From NCBI RefSeq assembly GCF_034931045.1, contig NZ_JAYGHH010000002.1, positions 248,001-312,000 on the forward strand: 64,000 bases of DNA, in the 5' to 3' direction. A program made the position numbers and the translations under genes. Shown one piece after another: positions 1-9,279 of the stretch; the first letter of the stretch is position 1, and every line of letters starts with the position of its first letter. The notes under the pieces are model-generated. The model made no database searches and was not told the DNA's origin. It saw only the letters and a list, made by a program, of their open reading frames with translations. The stretch comes from Nodularia sp034931045. GTDB lineage: Bacteria > Cyanobacteriota > Cyanobacteriia > Cyanobacteriales > Nostocaceae.

Positions 1-565
1 AATATTCTTCTTCTGGTAAATCTTGTTTTAAGTTGTAAAGCAGAACATGTTCAAAGAACAACACCGGGTTATCATCACGAATCGCCGATTTCAGTAATCC
101 TTTGGCGTTATAGGGTGTAGAACAAGTAACAATTTTCAACCCCGGAACCGCTTGAAAGTATGCTTCTAAACGTTGGGAATGTTCTGCACCCAACTGTCTA
201 CCCACACCCCCCGGACCACGAATCACCATAGGGATTTTAAAGTTACCGCCGGAAGTGTAGCGTAGCATTCCCGCGTTATTGGATATTTGGTTAAAGGCTA
301 AGAGCAAAAAGCCCATATTCATGCCTTCAATGATCGGTCGTAACCCAGTCATGGCTGCACCCACGGCCATACCCGTAAAACTGTTTTCGGCAATGGGGGT
401 ATCAAGAACTCGGAGTTCGCCGTATTTTTTGTATAAGTCTTTAGTAACTTTGTAAGAACCGCCATAGTGTCCTACATCTTCACCAAGAACGAATACACTC
501 GAATCACGAGCCATTTCTTCATCAATGGCTTCTCGCAGAGCGTTAAAAAATAGTGTTTCTGCCAT
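1..565 (-). CDS. pdhB: Pyruvate dehydrogenase E1 component, beta subunit (5' part)
   Basis: Runs off the left edge; only the N-terminal 188 codons are present, from an ATG at 565. The translation opens MAETLFFNALREAIDEEMAR and contains the VLGEDVGHYGG segment of transketolase-type E1-beta subunits, then the VIRGPGGVGRQLGAEHSQ stretch. The family pairs with E1-alpha to decarboxylate pyruvate in the PDH complex, which makes acetyl-CoA. The E3 subunit (lpdA) lies far away at 51.3-52.7 kb. No frame break in the visible part. Confidence 0.93.
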   Translation of the reverse strand, partial: MAETLFFNALREAIDEEMARDSSVFVLGEDVGHYGGSYKVTKDLYKKYGELRVLDTPIAENSFTGMAVGAAMTGLRPIIEGMNMGFLLLAFNQISNNAGMLRYTSGGNFKIPMVIRGPGGVGRQLGAEHSQRLEAYFQAVPGLKIVTCSTPYNAKGLLKSAIRDDNPVLFFEHVLLYNLKQDLPEEEY

Positions 566-1002
566 TTAGACCTTATAGTAAAGCTATTGTTTTAGAATCT
601 TATCGTGCCACCGTAGCAAATATCGTTAGCGATCGCACTAGATGAGAGATTGGTTTTTGCCAGACATTACCCTGGGCAAAGATACGCGAATTGTAAAAGA
701 ATTATCCCTTGTTCTTGTCGTTTTCCCAAGCCAGAAACAACCAAAAGATTTCTAACTCCAGGCCAATGGCGATCAGAAAGTGATACCAAGTCCCGCCATA
801 ATTTAGCTATCATCTAAGTGAGTGTATCCAATTTTTTCGCTGTTCCAATCTACCAAAGTTGTGATTTTGGGAAGATTTTGTAACTAACCTGATTTTATAC
901 AGCCATAACATCAAAATCGAATCAGAGACCGACAAATAAAAAAACAACCTCTCTCTTTCTCATTTCTCAGTGTTCTCTGTGCCTCTGCGGTTCGTTTTTC
1001 CA
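566..1002. other. Intergenic region pdhB-cupB, no gene seen
   Basis: 437 bp between the pdhB start and the cupB stop. It should hold the pdhB promoter. Near 945-1000 is a pyrimidine-rich stretch (CTCTGTGCCTCTGCGGTTC) of a kind scattered between genes in Nostocales. No ORF with a convincing ribosome binding site. Confidence 0.5.
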
Positions 1003-2136
1003 TTATTTCTTATTCACATCCTCTAACCGCGAAGTTTCCAGCCGATTCATCCATTTTTGTAAATAGACTTGATTAGCAGTTTGTTCAGATACATCTTGAG
1101 TATCCAGAGGATAAGGCATCAGTCCCAAAATTGTAGCCGTAGTCACACAAAACATGGATTTTTGGAAGCTCATACAAATTTGCACGCGTAAATCATCTTC
1201 ACCCCGAAGACTGCGACGATAAATTTCATGTAAATAATCAGGAAGATAATGACGCATATCCTGCATCAGTAAAGTGGGAGGAATACCAGCACCACCGATA
1301 GGCAAAGGATCTGCATAAAGCGCGCCATATTGAAATCGACCTTGATCTAGAGGAATTTGATATGCTTGGGCATTGTATGAAACCGTGCCATGAAAAGGAG
1401 TTCCTCGAAAGAATACCGCTTCGACATAAGGGATGGCTGTATCCACTAAGAAAGTTAAACCCTCAGATTTAGGGATGATGTCATAGATTTGATCTTTGAT
1501 TTTGACAGCATAGGTAATAGGCTTTAAAGCATCTGCTACCAACCCCTGTTTAATGTGATCTACAACTTGGGGAATAGTCTTAATTTCGCCTCGGTCATAG
1601 CGGTCTGATAAACTGAGGAACATATCAGCCATCACCCGCCAAAATTGACCTAATCCGGTGTAGTAAGCAGAGACGCGCAACATTTCCGTTAAAAAGTCAG
1701 GAAATAGTTGGCTTATTCCCATGATGATGGGATTATTTTGAAATTTTGCTTGAATAACTGCTTGCGCTCTTGCTTGAAATTCTGGTGTATCTAAATATTT
1801 ATCTAGGCCACCGCCACCATGCCACATCATAGCTTTCATACAATATTCGGCGTATTCAAAATTAATTCTGTCGTGCCACCAATGACGCATTAATTTAGAA
1901 AAAGACATCTCGCCATTAAAGTATTTAAAAAAGGGGAAAAATACTAAAAATTGATGTTCAGCAATATAAATAAGATTGTGGGAATAGGCATCTAAAACTA
2001 CACCATAGCTTTTGAGTATGCCGACTACTTCTAGGACATTATCTGGAGTATCGGGAAGTAATGCCCCTCCTGTTTGTAGGCGTTCGATATATTCAGCTAA
2101 AGGATGATGAGCAGGTTTTTTGCTTTTAGTTACCAT
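1003..2136 (-). CDS. cupB: CO2 hydration protein CupB/ChpX-type (NDH-1MS')
   Basis: 377 aa from the ATG at 2136, which has GGAG about 9 nt upstream; a TTG at 2151 in frame is less likely because it overlaps that ribosome site. The protein has the length of CupB (about 380 aa) rather than the longer CupA, and carries the conserved WHGGGGLDKYLDTPEF and IPIGGAGIPP-like segments of the family. Known role: it sits on the NdhD4/NdhF4 arm of a special NDH-1 complex at the thylakoid and drives constitutive, low-affinity conversion of CO2 to bicarbonate. It is the last gene of ndhF4-ndhD4-cupB on this strand, but about 1.9 kb with three foreign-looking genes separates it from ndhD4, so it may need its own promoter here. 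Confidence 0.93.
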   Translation of the reverse strand: MVTKSKKPAHHPLAEYIERLQTGGALLPDTPDNVLEVVGILKSYGVVLDAYSHNLIYIAEHQFLVFFPFFKYFNGEMSFSKLMRHWWHDRINFEYAEYCMKAMMWHGGGGLDKYLDTPEFQARAQAVIQAKFQNNPIIMGISQLFPDFLTEMLRVSAYYTGLGQFWRVMADMFLSLSDRYDRGEIKTIPQVVDHIKQGLVADALKPITYAVKIKDQIYDIIPKSEGLTFLVDTAIPYVEAVFFRGTPFHGTVSYNAQAYQIPLDQGRFQYGALYADPLPIGGAGIPPTLLMQDMRHYLPDYLHEIYRRSLRGEDDLRVQICMSFQKSMFCVTTATILGLMPYPLDTQDVSEQTANQVYLQKWMNRLETSRLEDVNKK

Positions 2137-2381
2137 TAACCAGTTCTCCAAAAATTACAGGTAATCGCGAGGAAGCATATATATTAGTTACCGCTTAAGT
2201 TACGTATACAGAAGAGTTAATTAATTACAAATAAACACAGATAGTTTACATAATTTAGTTCGAGAAATTCTATATCATATCAGAAACAAGTACAACAGAA
2301 ATTAGACAGCCAAACAGAATACTTTGGAAATTGGATTATAAATATTTAGGTGTAAAAATAAAATATTCTCTGAAATACAAA

Positions 2382-2949
2382 TTAATTTTTAAATAAAATA
2401 TCCAATGTAATAGGTTTTTCGGAAAATACTTGTCTTAATTTATATCGTATTTTACTTCCTTCTAAACGGCCAGAGATAGCTTGGCATATATCTGCATGNN
2501 NNNNNNNNNNNNNNNNNNNNNNNGTAATCATTTTTGCTCCCTGTATCATATACACAAAAAGCTTTGATACCATTATTACTGCTTATGCCTCTAACCTTAT
2601 AACAATTTGCATAAATAACACCAGGAAAATCCCTATTTTTACCTCTTTGTTGATCTAATTTTAGTTTATTTTCAACTTTTTGAAGTAATTGCTCCTTAGA
2701 GGAATATTTTTTACGATTTACAGACATACCTTTATCTTTAGCATCATCAAAAGCAAGTGGTTTTATTTTTCCAGTTTCTTCGTCTATATGAATCGGTGAG
2801 TAAATTTGCCTTATTAATATCTCATTGCCTTCTACAACACCTGGAGAATAACTACTGACTGAAACATTTTCACAAGTACATTCAGCATCATTTTCTTGTA
2901 TAAATTTACATCTATTAGATTTTATACTATAAATATCTGAGCAATTCAT
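2382..2949 (-). CDS. Unknown protein of a three-gene cassette, broken by an assembly gap
   Basis: ATG at 2949 gives about 140 residues (MNCSDIYSIKSN... to VYDTGSKNDY) before 25 Ns. Beyond the gap the same frame gives only a short arginine-rich tail, while a neighbouring frame gives HADICQAISGRLEG... and stops at 2382. I take the second as the true C-terminus: it reads like protein, and a DTG-x-DY-x-HADI join resembles small bacterial proteins with a conserved HADI motif. The N count is therefore not the real gap length. Starts 6 nt after the preceding stop, so co-translated with the 188-aa gene. Function unknown. The gene is AT-rich compared with ndhD4 and cupB. Confidence 0.6.
2499..2523. 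other. Assembly gap (25 N)
   Basis: 25 Ns inside the third gene of the cassette. The plausible frames before and after differ, so the gap size is arbitrary. Confidence 0.95.
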
Positions 2950-2955
2950 AGAACA

Positions 2956-3522
2956 TTAAATTTTATTAATTAAATTAATTAAATCTGCTGGTAAAATAAT
3001 CTCTTCTTTAAGAGATACAGACTCTTCTCCTATTTCAAAATTACCATCATTTCCGTAATACCAAAATGTTCCATCACCCTCAAAACATATTTCAGCATAA
3101 ATATTATTTTTTCCCCAAAATAAACCAACTATTCCTGTACCACTTACCATAGGTTTTGGCAGTGGTATAGAATCAGGTAACTTTTGAACTAGGCGAATAC
3201 TTTCTTCAACTGTTTTTACTTGAGGCGCAATTCCTTGATAGCCATCCCAATCATAGTATAAATCTAGATAATTACGTAATGCGGTAACTAGATTTTGTAC
3301 TTTACTTTCCTTAATTAGATTTTTATGCTTCTCAAAATATGAAACTTTATCAGTGTGTTTATTGTTCCTTAATTTATCAAACCGTATAGGAGTTATATGA
3401 ATGGTACTTATATGATAGGATTGATTTCTGTCTATTTTGTAGGGTTTGTAGTAAATCAAAAAATTATCTGGGTGGCTGATTTTTTTTGAAATATATTCTT
3501 TAGATAACATTTTATTCATCAC
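2956..3522 (-). CDS. Unknown protein with DWDGY motif, middle gene of the cassette
   Basis: 188 aa, opening MMNKML. The N-terminal third is basic and tyrosine-rich. The C-terminal two thirds hold LYYDWDGYQGIAP, a helix (VEESIRLVQKLP), then alternating beta-like strands (GTGIVGLFWGKNNIYAEICF, GDGTFWYYGNDG). Small bacterial proteins with a DWDGYG motif, then P-rich and W/Y-rich strands, are often found in accessory DNA beside another small gene; I know no assigned activity. The start overlaps the end of the 99-aa gene by 11 nt, and the stop lies 6 nt before the 165-aa gene, so the three form one operon. Function not assigned. Confidence 0.75.
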   Translation of the reverse strand: MMNKMLSKEYISKKISHPDNFLIYYKPYKIDRNQSYHISTIHITPIRFDKLRNNKHTDKVSYFEKHKNLIKESKVQNLVTALRNYLDLYYDWDGYQGIAPQVKTVEESIRLVQKLPDSIPLPKPMVSGTGIVGLFWGKNNIYAEICFEGDGTFWYYGNDGNFEIGEESVSLKEEIILPADLINLINKI

Positions 3523-3811
3523 TATTTTTTAGAGTGAACTTTTCCAACGTTTTAATAATTTCCTCCTTATTACTATCAATCATAGCAATGACTTCTTTTT
3601 CATCTGTTTTGATTTGATTTAAAAATCCGGCACATAATCTCAATAAAGAAAGTGTTGGAATAGCTATCTGTACTTTTAGTTCTTCTTCTGTTTGTATTTC
3701 TCCATTATTTTCTGAAACATCAACGACAGAATAGAATTTTAGTTTAGTTAGGTTATGGCTCAACATAATTTCTGCTCCATCAGCATAAATCTCTATGCTA
3801 TCTAATTTCAT
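3512..3811 (-). CDS. Small acidic unknown protein, first gene of the cassette
   Basis: 99 aa (MKLDSIEIYADGAEIMLSHN...). It shows a predicted beta-rich N-terminal half (KLKFYSVVDVSE, EELKVQIAIPTLSLLRLCAG) and a lysine/glutamate-rich helical tail. No signal peptide, no membrane segment, no motif I recognise. It is first in a tightly packed operon (11-nt overlap with the next gene). It may be the small partner of the DWDGY protein, but that rests on arrangement only. Confidence 0.65.
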   Translation of the reverse strand: MKLDSIEIYADGAEIMLSHNLTKLKFYSVVDVSENNGEIQTEEELKVQIAIPTLSLLRLCAGFLNQIKTDEKEVIAMIDSNKEEIIKTLEKFTLKNSDE

Positions 3812-4047
3812 ATACTAACCTCTAGTTTTATCTAACAGTATTGCGTTGCGTAATGTAGCAATGTGATTTAACTCTATTTCTTCAAAAAGATTATATAGAT
3901 TATATTGATCATATCAATAAAAGCTAGTTATTGATATAAATATTATTTTTACGAACTCACTTCAACAAAGTAACTTTTCAGCACTGGGGATTAGATATTG
4001 GTACTCAGGTATACAAATATTTTTTCCTAGTCCCCAGTCCCCAGTTC

Positions 4048-5547
4048 CTAGTCTCTAGTTCTATGATCTAAAGACACCGCAGTTACTACATTTTGGGGAT
4101 TAAGCATTGCTGTGATGGTAGGTTCAGTCCATCGCGCTAACCAAGCGGGTTGGATGCCGAAGATGACAATTAACACTGCTAAAATGACAGCAGGTATGCG
4201 ATCGCTCCAAAATACACGCGGTAAGTTGGTAACTTGTGCAGACAATCGCCCAAAAAAGGCACGATCCATGAGAATTAAGAAATAAACCGCCGTTAAGCCT
4301 GTACCAATCATAGATATGAGGGTCTGCACCGGAAAAACTGGATAACTACCCCGAAAAACGATAAATTCGGAAATAAAGCCGACCATTCCTGGTACACCAG
4401 CGCTGGCCATGACTCCTAAAACCATTAAACTACCAATTACGGGTAAACCCCGTTCAGGGTTCAGCAATCCTTTAATTACATCTAGGTCACGGCTACCAGC
4501 TTTTTTGTAAACAACCCCTACCAGCAAAAACAGCAGTGCGGAAATCAAGCCGTGGCTAACCATTTGCATGACAGCGCCCAAGGTGCTTAAAGGTGTAGCC
4601 GCCGCCGCCGCTAACAGTACATATCCCATGTGTCCAATGGAACTGTAGGCTACCATTTTTTTCATATCTGTTTGCGCGATCGCACAGGATGAGCCAAATA
4701 GTACACTGATGACAGCCCAAGTTGCTAACCAAGGAGCTAAATAAGTCCAAGCTTCTGGTAACAAGTTCATCCCAAAGCGCAGTAAACCATAGGTTCCTAA
4801 CTTCAATAACACTCCCGCCAACAGCACAGAAATGGGTGTAGAAGCTTCAACGTGGGCATCTGGTAGCCATGTGTGAAAGGGAACCAGAGGAATTTTAATG
4901 CCAAAACCAACTAAAATTCCTCCTAGCAGTAACAGCTGAGTTGTCAAGGACAAAGTTGAGGTATCTAAACTTTCTAGTGCAAAGCTAGAAGAACCACTTA
5001 GCCACACCATACCCAGGAAACTGGCCAAAATTAAGATGCCGGAAACAGCCGTATAAATCAAAAATTTTGTGGCTGCGTAGCTGCGTCTCTCACCACCCCA
5101 AATGGCAATTAATAGGTATAAAGGTATTAATTCCAGTTCATAAAACAGGAAAAATAATAATAAATCTTGTGCCAAAAATGCTCCTGTAACCCCAGCACAT
5201 AGCAGGAGGATTAAGGAGTAATAAAATCTTGGACGTTGAAGGGATTCATCGCTGCTGTAAATGGCAATACAAGTTAACAGTCCATTTAAAACCAGCAACG
5301 GCAAAGATAAACCATCTATGCCTAGATTATAATTCAAGCCCAAAGAATCTATCCAGGGGATAAACTCGGCAAACTGCTGATTGACTTCTGCCGGATTAAA
5401 TTTTATTGCTAGTAAACCTGTCCACAAGAAAATGATCATGGCGAAGAGTAAAGCCACTCTCCGAGAAAGTTTTCCACTCATTGGTGCAGGCCAAAAACCG
5501 ATTAAAGCTGCACCAAATAAGGGCAGTAAAATTAATGCACTCAGCAT
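4048..5547 (-). CDS. ndhD4: NDH-1 subunit D4 (proton-pumping antiporter-like subunit, CO2 uptake)
   Basis: 499 aa from the ATG at 5547; an in-frame TTG at 5553 is possible. A polytopic membrane protein of the NuoM/NdhD family with the GAFLAQDLLLFFLFYELELIPLYLLI segment (membrane Glu in helix 5), GGERRSYAATKF, and the conserved VPFHTWLPDAHVEAST and AQTDMKKMVAYSSIGHMGYV stretches. Its place between ndhF4 and cupB identifies the D4 form, which supports CO2 hydration in the thylakoid rather than respiration. Spacing to ndhF4 is about 80 bp and contains a heptamer repeat. Conventional in length with no missing motif. Confidence 0.93.
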   Translation of the reverse strand: MLSALILLPLFGAALIGFWPAPMSGKLSRRVALLFAMIIFLWTGLLAIKFNPAEVNQQFAEFIPWIDSLGLNYNLGIDGLSLPLLVLNGLLTCIAIYSSDESLQRPRFYYSLILLLCAGVTGAFLAQDLLLFFLFYELELIPLYLLIAIWGGERRSYAATKFLIYTAVSGILILASFLGMVWLSGSSSFALESLDTSTLSLTTQLLLLGGILVGFGIKIPLVPFHTWLPDAHVEASTPISVLLAGVLLKLGTYGLLRFGMNLLPEAWTYLAPWLATWAVISVLFGSSCAIAQTDMKKMVAYSSIGHMGYVLLAAAAATPLSTLGAVMQMVSHGLISALLFLLVGVVYKKAGSRDLDVIKGLLNPERGLPVIGSLMVLGVMASAGVPGMVGFISEFIVFRGSYPVFPVQTLISMIGTGLTAVYFLILMDRAFFGRLSAQVTNLPRVFWSDRIPAVILAVLIVIFGIQPAWLARWTEPTITAMLNPQNVVTAVSLDHRTRD

Positions 5548-5593
5548 ATACAAGAACTATGTAAGAGGAGACGGAAAGAGAAAGGAGAAAATA

Positions 5594-5625
5594 ACTCAGC
5601 ACTCAGCACTCAGCACTCAGCACTC
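5594..5625 (+). repeat. Heptamer tandem repeat (ACTCAGC)
   Basis: Four perfect ACTCAGC units plus a partial unit, filling the ndhF4-ndhD4 spacer up to the ndhF4 stop codon. It is a typical cyanobacterial STRR. The same heptamer, or its complement AGTGCTG, recurs at 11102, 51144 and 60305. Confidence 0.9.
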
Positions 5626-7482
5626 TTAAAAGGGCAATTTATCTAGTAAACCTAATGACCAGCTAATAAAAAAGCCCAGGACGCTAATCACTACGAGGAT
5701 GGTCAACATATACCCTTGAGATTGACCAGAAATACTGTACTTTAAACCTTGTCCGCCGAGAATTGTGGCAAATCCTACCAAGTTTACAAAACCGTCAACC
5801 AGATAGCGATCGCTCCAAGCAGAAAATTTCGATAGCAGGGCAACTGCATTGACTATCGTGAGTTTATAAATTCTATCAATGTAAAAATCATAACCCAATA
5901 AGTCCTGCATAAATCTCCAGACCAGGACTCTAGAGCGTGACCATGCTTTATGCAGATACATTGTAGACCCTATACCTACCCCAATCACAGTAGAAGACAG
6001 CAGTATTAACAAGATGTACCAATCAAGACTTTCCCAATTAGGCAGGAGATACCATTGCTGTAGCATCAGGGGTAAGAGTAAAGTCACGACAGTTAGTGAC
6101 ACCATTGGCAATGCCATCTGCCAGCCAACTTCCGGGGCGCGGCGGGTTTTTTGTTGTGGTTCACCCCAAAATATTAATCTAAATACTCGTGTTAAGTTCA
6201 AAGCTGTCAAGCCGTTGACTAATACCAAGATGGCAATTACCCAAGGGCTGGCATGAACTAAGCCGTCAGCCCATGCCAGCATAGACCAGAAGCTTCCTAG
6301 TGGTAGCAGTGTTACCATGCCCGCAGAACCGACAATAAAGGCTGTGGTGGTGGCTGGCATCCGTGACCACAATCCACCCATTTCTGTTAAATCTTGGGTG
6401 CTAGTGGTGTAAATTACTGAACCGGAACTCATGAATAATAATGCTTTAGCGATCGCATGAGTGAGCAGCAACATTAAGGCCACACCACCTTGTTCTAAAC
6501 CCACGGCTAAAAATACCAAGCCCATATATGCACTCGTGGAATGAGAGAGGGCGCGCTTAATATCAGTCTGCGCCAATGCGACCAATGTTGCACCAATTGC
6601 CGTTAAAGTGCCTAGCACAACTAAGGTATCTAACGCAACTGGGGATAAAGCTAATATTGGCTGAAGTTTATACAAAATATAAGCACCACCACCGACCACC
6701 AGAGAATTCCGCATCACTGAAGCCGGGTTAGGCCCTTCCATCGCTTCATCTAACCACAGGTGTAACGGAAATTGAGCGCATTTACCCGCAGGTCCGGCAA
6801 TCAATGCCAAACCCAGCAAACTCGATGCCAGGGGACTTAAATCAGCCGTTTGCGCCCATTCATATAAATCAGAAAAGTTCAAGCTACCTGCTATAGTCGA
6901 AAGCGTCACGACACCCATTAATAGCAGCAAATCTCCCACCCGCTTAGTTAAAAACGCATCTCGCGCCGCCGTCACCACTAGCGGTTGAGCATACCAAAAT
7001 CCCACTAATAAGTAAGTAGAAAGGGTGAGGACTTCCAAAAGGGCATAGCTCAAAAACAAAGAATCACTGATGGCTAAACCAGACAGCGCCATTTCAAAAA
7101 AGCCAACTAGGGCAAAGAAACGTGCCAGCGACCAGTCTTTTTCCATGTAACCCAGGGCATAGACTTGTGCTAACAGACTTAATCCTGTAATTAAAACTGT
7201 TGCCCCAATACTGACTGGAGAAAGTTCCAAAGCGAATGATATGTTAAAATCCGCAGCTTGGAACCAATTAATTACCAAAATTTCTGGTTCTCTATCCCAA
7301 ATGTGCTTAAATACCAACAGGCTATGAGCAAAACCCGCAAGAGTCGTTAACAAGTTGAAATATGCCGCCGGCCTAGGCCCCGTGCGCTTAATGATTCCCA
7401 TTCCCCACGGCAAAGTTACAAGTGCGCCAATTAAGCTATAAAATGGCACCCACCAACTTGTTGAAAATAGAAACTGATTCAT
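5626..7482 (-). CDS. ndhF4: NDH-1 subunit F4 (CO2-uptake complex)
   Basis: 618 aa, ATG at 7482 with AAGGA 8 nt upstream. NuoL/NdhF-family antiporter subunit with many membrane helices. Family landmarks seen: YALLEVLTLSTYLLVGFWY, AARDAFLTKRVGDLLLLMG, FPLHLWLDEAMEGPNPASV (HLWLxxAMExPxPxSxxxH region) and TDIKRALSHSTSAYMGLVFLA. The C-terminal part has the long amphipathic/terminal helix region. It is the first gene of the CupB operon and is divergent from ccmK2 across 661 bp. Identity as F4 rather than F3 rests on the company of a CupB-type protein and the ccm locus. Confidence 0.93.
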   Translation of the reverse strand: MNQFLFSTSWWVPFYSLIGALVTLPWGMGIIKRTGPRPAAYFNLLTTLAGFAHSLLVFKHIWDREPEILVINWFQAADFNISFALELSPVSIGATVLITGLSLLAQVYALGYMEKDWSLARFFALVGFFEMALSGLAISDSLFLSYALLEVLTLSTYLLVGFWYAQPLVVTAARDAFLTKRVGDLLLLMGVVTLSTIAGSLNFSDLYEWAQTADLSPLASSLLGLALIAGPAGKCAQFPLHLWLDEAMEGPNPASVMRNSLVVGGGAYILYKLQPILALSPVALDTLVVLGTLTAIGATLVALAQTDIKRALSHSTSAYMGLVFLAVGLEQGGVALMLLLTHAIAKALLFMSSGSVIYTTSTQDLTEMGGLWSRMPATTTAFIVGSAGMVTLLPLGSFWSMLAWADGLVHASPWVIAILVLVNGLTALNLTRVFRLIFWGEPQQKTRRAPEVGWQMALPMVSLTVVTLLLPLMLQQWYLLPNWESLDWYILLILLSSTVIGVGIGSTMYLHKAWSRSRVLVWRFMQDLLGYDFYIDRIYKLTIVNAVALLSKFSAWSDRYLVDGFVNLVGFATILGGQGLKYSISGQSQGYMLTILVVISVLGFFISWSLGLLDKLPF

Positions 7483-8143
7483 TGAGATTTTCCTTGACGA
7501 CTCAGCCTTGATTTTTTTAATATCCTTAAAACAATTATTTATTCAAAAAATAGTTACCTCAACTTAAATTTTTGGTTTTTTTAAACTATTTCTTACCTAA
7601 AACTTGAATAAGTATTTTTTATTTAGCTTACCTTATTTATGTATAATTAAATATAACTTTACATAGTTAAAAGCATTTACTCCTATTACATCATTTGTGA
7701 TTATAAATTTCTCTTTCTACTTTTAGCAAATAAATTTATACGATATATTAAAAAAAATTATATATTTTTTTACCTAGTCATTAGGTTCTGCTCTCAAATC
7801 GGGCAAACTTAGAGTTAGCATAATATACAGCCATTAATGACTCCTGGCTGGAATCTATTGCTCTAGCTATGAATGTCCTTTTGTCAATGTAATAAAAAAA
7901 CTATAAAGCATAAGCGGCGGCTTTAGTAATTGACCAAATTAGATGGAGCAGAACGAGGTATAAATTTTTGTTAAGTTTTTTAAAACTATTTTATCATAAA
8001 CTATTATACTAATTTATATTGCCAGGAAGACCAAGCTTTCCTATGCTTAATATTAGAAGTGTTTTTATGGCTCAAGATGGGCCATTCCCGTTAAACATTT
8101 CACAACATAGTACTGATCGGATTACAATTTTAGGAGTTCTGCG
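7483..8143. other. Divergent control region ndhF4 / ccmK2, no gene seen
   Basis: 661 bp, very AT-rich, between two divergent transcription units of the CO2-concentrating mechanism. It must carry both promoters. No ORF, no clear hairpin terminator and no obvious LysR T-N11-A box that I could fix with confidence. The long AT-rich leader before ccmK2 suggests a long 5' UTR. Confidence 0.6.
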
Positions 8144-8452
8144 ATGCCAATTGCAGTTGGAATGATTGAGACTAAAGGCTTTCCAGCAGTAGTGGAAGCT
8201 GCTGATGCGATGGTAAAAGCCGCACGTGTTACGTTAGTAGGATATGAAAAAATTGGTAGCGCTAGAGTAACGGTGATTGTACGGGGAGATGTATCTGAAG
8301 TGCAAGCTTCAGTGTCTGCCGGCGTTGAAGCCGCTAGAAGAGTTAATGGTGGTGAAGTTTTATCAACTCACATTATTGCCCGTCCCCACGAAAACCTAGA
8401 ATACGTCTTGCCGATCCGGTATACGGAAGCTGTAGAACAGTTCCGAACTTAA
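8144..8452 (+). CDS. ccmK2: Carboxysome shell protein CcmK2
   Basis: 102 aa, a single BMC domain (Pfam BMC fold). Starts MPIAVGMIETKGFPAVVEAADAM and carries the pore segment K36-I-G-S-A typical of CcmK1/K2 hexamers, which form the main facets of the beta-carboxysome. Preceded by TTTTAGGAGTTCTGCG, a good ribosome site. First gene of ccmK2K1LMNO. Named K2 because it is the shorter and upstream member of the pair, as in Synechocystis; the K1/K2 names could be swapped in other annotations. Confidence 0.95.
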   Translation: MPIAVGMIETKGFPAVVEAADAMVKAARVTLVGYEKIGSARVTVIVRGDVSEVQASVSAGVEAARRVNGGEVLSTHIIARPHENLEYVLPIRYTEAVEQFRT

Positions 8453-8546
8453 AAGCTGATTAAACAAACAAAGTAATTGACGCGCTTTGCTTTCTGGAGC
8501 GCCACTTTTTTCAAGAACTAAGAACTTTAATTCAGGATTACAACTA

Positions 8547-8891
8547 ATGTCAATCGCCGTAGGAATGGTAGAAACGCTGGGCTTTCCGGCAGTAGTGGAA
8601 GCTGCTGATGCAATGGTAAAAGCCGCACGTGTTACTTTAGTGGGTTATGAAAAAATCGGTAGCGGTCGAGTTACAGTTATCGTTCGCGGTGACGTTTCCG
8701 AAGTTCAAGCTTCCGTTGGTGCTGGAGTAGAATCAGTTAAACGAGTTCACGGTGGAGAAGTATTGTCTACCCACATCATTGCTCGTCCCCATGAAAACTT
8801 AGAATACGTCCTACCAATTCGTTATACCGAAGATGTAGAACAATTCCGGGAAAATGTAAACGCGATTCGCCCTTTTGGTAGAAGACCGTAA
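8547..8891 (+). CDS. ccmK1: Carboxysome shell protein CcmK1
   Basis: 114 aa from the ATG at 8547, which follows TTCAGGATTACAACTA. An in-frame start at 8487 would add 20 residues unlike any BMC protein and is not used. One BMC domain, almost identical to CcmK2 in the core, pore segment KIGSGR, with an extra C-terminal tail (RENVNAIRPFGRRP) as in CcmK1 of other species. It forms hexameric shell tiles. The high DNA similarity between the two genes, despite third-position changes, shows an old duplication. Confidence 0.95.
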   Translation: MSIAVGMVETLGFPAVVEAADAMVKAARVTLVGYEKIGSGRVTVIVRGDVSEVQASVGAGVESVKRVHGGEVLSTHIIARPHENLEYVLPIRYTEDVEQFRENVNAIRPFGRRP

Positions 8892-8897
8892 TCTGTA

Positions 8898-9200
8898 ATG
8901 CAAATTGCCAAAGTTCGTGGCACAGTAGTCGGCACACAAAAAGATCCAAGTCTTCGAGGTGTCAAACTACTGTTGTTGCAATTAGTAGATGAAGAAGGAA
9001 ATCTCCTGCCGAGCTACGAGGTAGCAGCAGATACCGTAGGTGCAGGAGCAGATGAGTGGGTGCTAGTCACTCGTGGTAGTGCTGCTCGTCAAATTCTCGG
9101 TAACGAACAGCGTCCGTTGGATGCAGCAGTAGTGGCGATTATTGATACCATTCACTTGGAAAATCGCCTTATGTACAGCAAAAAAGAGCAGTATCGATAG
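8898..9200 (+). CDS. ccmL: Carboxysome vertex protein CcmL
   Basis: 100 aa. EutN/CcmL-type pentamer that closes the 12 vertices of the shell. It starts MQIAKVRGTVVGTQKDPSLRG and includes the conserved VAADTVGAGADEWVLVTRGSAAR segment. It begins 6 nt after ccmK1 ends, so the two are likely translated together. Standard length, no anomalies. Confidence 0.95.
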   Translation: MQIAKVRGTVVGTQKDPSLRGVKLLLLQLVDEEGNLLPSYEVAADTVGAGADEWVLVTRGSAARQILGNEQRPLDAAVVAIIDTIHLENRLMYSKKEQYR

Positions 9201-9279
9201 TCATTGGTCATTAGTCATCAGTTTGAGGCCAGTGATGAAAGACAACTGGCACAAAGCTTAACTCAGGAGGAATCTCGCA

